The notes under the pieces: model-generated | Databases searched by the model: none | The model's input: only the letters and a program-made list of their open reading frames with translations | What the model was told of the DNA's origin: nothing | From: Cruorifilaria tuberocauda | Taxonomy: Eukaryota > Nematoda > Chromadorea > Rhabditida > Onchocercidae | NCBI GenBank assembly: GCA_013365365.1 | Contig: JABVXU010000114.1 | Location: forward strand, 1-64,000 | Direction of reading: 5' to 3' | Length of the DNA stretch: 64,000 bases | Position numbers and translations under genes: made by a program | Shown here: piece by piece, positions 62,503 to 64,000 of the stretch | How positions within the stretch are numbered: the first letter of the stretch is position 1 | Layout of the letters: every line of letters begins with the position of its first letter

Positions 62503-64000
62503 CTGCTTTGATCTTAATAGCAATAAAAATAAATGAAAAACAATGAAATATAAGAAAATAAACTTAAAAAATTTCAATAATTACAATTAAAACGAATTTA
62601 AAATTATATTATAATACAATAGCGTAGTTTTTAATGAAATGCACATCTTTAATTTATAGTAATTTTAATCGGAAATAATTGACTTATAATTGAATGTAGA
62701 ACAATGTTAGCATTTCTTTTAAAGCAAGTAAACAATAAGATATATAAGAGTTAAATAGCCGCAACAATAATCATTACTGATGATAAATATAGATAAGAGA
62801 AAGTTAAAATGTTGAAGAAATCCCATGAGTCTCTATCCTATGAGTCTATGATGCTGCAAAAATCAACTAAGCAAAAATAAACTATGATATATCAAATTAA
62901 TTTTTAATTACAATAAAATAATAATCATCAGAAAAAAAAAGGACTAAAAATGTATGTTTCTTCTTTAATAATAGAGGAAATTTTAAATTTTCAAAATGAT
63001 AAATACAATATTTCTTACAATTGAAGCAATAAATGAATCGAATATACAATTGCAATATGTAAAAAAAAAACAAATAAAAGTTACACACTAATCGAAGGTA
63101 TATGTCATCCAAATTTTATTGAATAAGCAAACTAAAAAGCTTCCTTCCTACACACAAACACACTTTTCGTTCCTTTTTACTTTTCCGGTTAAAAATGAAA
63201 GATTCTTTTTTTTTCATAAAAATTTATTGCTTCTTTATAAAAATTAACAATAACAGTTATCAAGATAAGATCATAACATGATAGTTATCATTATCATCTT
63301 AATATTAGAAATTAATAAACTATATAAAGAAATAATTGATATTGCACGTATTTTCGAATATATTTCTTTACTTAAATATTAACATTAGTAAACTAAAAAA
63401 TTGATTTAAAAAAATATTAGTAAATTAATCATACAATTCTCATAGTAAATTCACGGTAATTCATACAGTAAATTAATCCCAGTGATTTTGTCAATTTAAT
63501 TTCGAAATAAATCAAAGTAAGCTTAATACACCTACTTGAACATTGATATTGATATCCAAAATTATGTACAATTCATTAAATTAATTATTAAGTTTCATTA
63601 ATTTATCGTTTACTAATCTTAATCTAAATTTCACTTCAAAGAAATTAATTACTCTTTAATATAATTAAATGATCACTGATTTTATTGATTTTCATTTCGG
63701 TGAAATTTTCAAATTCTATTTTACCTATCGAAAAAAATCTTCGATTTTTAGTTTTAGCAAAATAAAGAGATAACTGATAGGATAAATAGAACAATACGAA
63801 TGAGTATGAAGTGAGGAGGATTGTATAGAGCTTTTCATAACTCAGAAATAAGCTTAGAGTTGTCTAACAACAAAGCTAATTTCATCTAACAATTAATTAA
63901 TCCAACCCATTTTATTGGAATTCAAGCTTTTCTTAAAAACAATCTTCTGTCACTAGAAATGCAGAAAAAAAAAGAATGGCTGAGATTGAAAAGAAAGAAA
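62503..64000. other. AT-rich upstream region of GALNT
   Basis: No supported exon. The part nearest 62503 should contain the GALNT 5' leader and promoter. Only short low-complexity open frames are present to the end of the window. Confidence 0.6.

Noticed and set aside
1..64000. CRISPR arrays, bacterial operons, prophage or Wolbachia-derived insertions
   Set aside because: No spaced direct repeats, no long uninterrupted reading frames and no bacterial ribosome-binding signals; all genes are intron-rich and nematode-like.

Overview
The window is eukaryotic, AT-rich nuclear DNA from a nematode, most likely a filarial (spirurid) worm. The evidence is dense multi-exon genes with roughly 70-400 bp introns, T-rich tttcag-type acceptors, likely trans-splice acceptors a few bases before start codons, proteins resembling nematode family members, and long A/T microsatellites. 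Nothing bacterial, viral or transposon-coding is recognisable. Eleven protein genes were assembled exon by exon. In each of the ten conserved genes the exon lengths sum to a multiple of three and the protein resembles its family from end to end.

Layout: 1-3.5 kb AT-rich non-coding DNA; 3.5-5.8 kb (+) TMEM120; 7.7-10.6 kb (-) pyruvate dehydrogenase kinase; 11.5-12 kb (+) a weak candidate small gene; 14.7-17.5 kb (+) DEAD-box helicase CGH-1/DDX6; 20.2-21.7 kb (-) FAM136A, in four short exons; 22.4-26.2 kb (+) kanadaptin (SLC4A1AP), divergent from FAM136A; 27.2-31.7 kb (-) membrane-anchored histidine acid phosphatase; 33.1-38.5 kb (-) NOP14; 38.7-41.5 kb (-) TFIIH p44 (GTF2H2); 42.5-47.9 kb (-) a CENP-E-like kinesin with an internal 21-residue repeat; 50.3-50.7 kb (+) a 62-residue secreted six-cysteine peptide; 50.7-57.8 kb a repeat-rich gene desert; 57.8-62.5 kb (-) polypeptide GalNAc-transferase; then AT-rich DNA to the end.

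Most genes are conserved housekeeping functions: mitochondrial fuel control, mRNA storage, rRNA processing, transcription and repair, glycosylation, lysosomal or surface phosphatase, and spindle or transport motor. The GTF2H2-NOP14 pair is only 240 bp apart on one strand and looks like a nematode operon. FAM136A and kanadaptin share a 0.75 kb bidirectional promoter region.

I see no wholly new system. The most interesting signals are four inferred GC-AG introns among about 98, the small cysteine-rich secreted peptide with ATGCAAAT octamers upstream, the repeat expansion in the kinesin tail, a duplicated splice donor in the GalNAc-transferase gene, a possible second N-terminus for the pyruvate dehydrogenase kinase, and a diverged duplicated block around the peptide gene.
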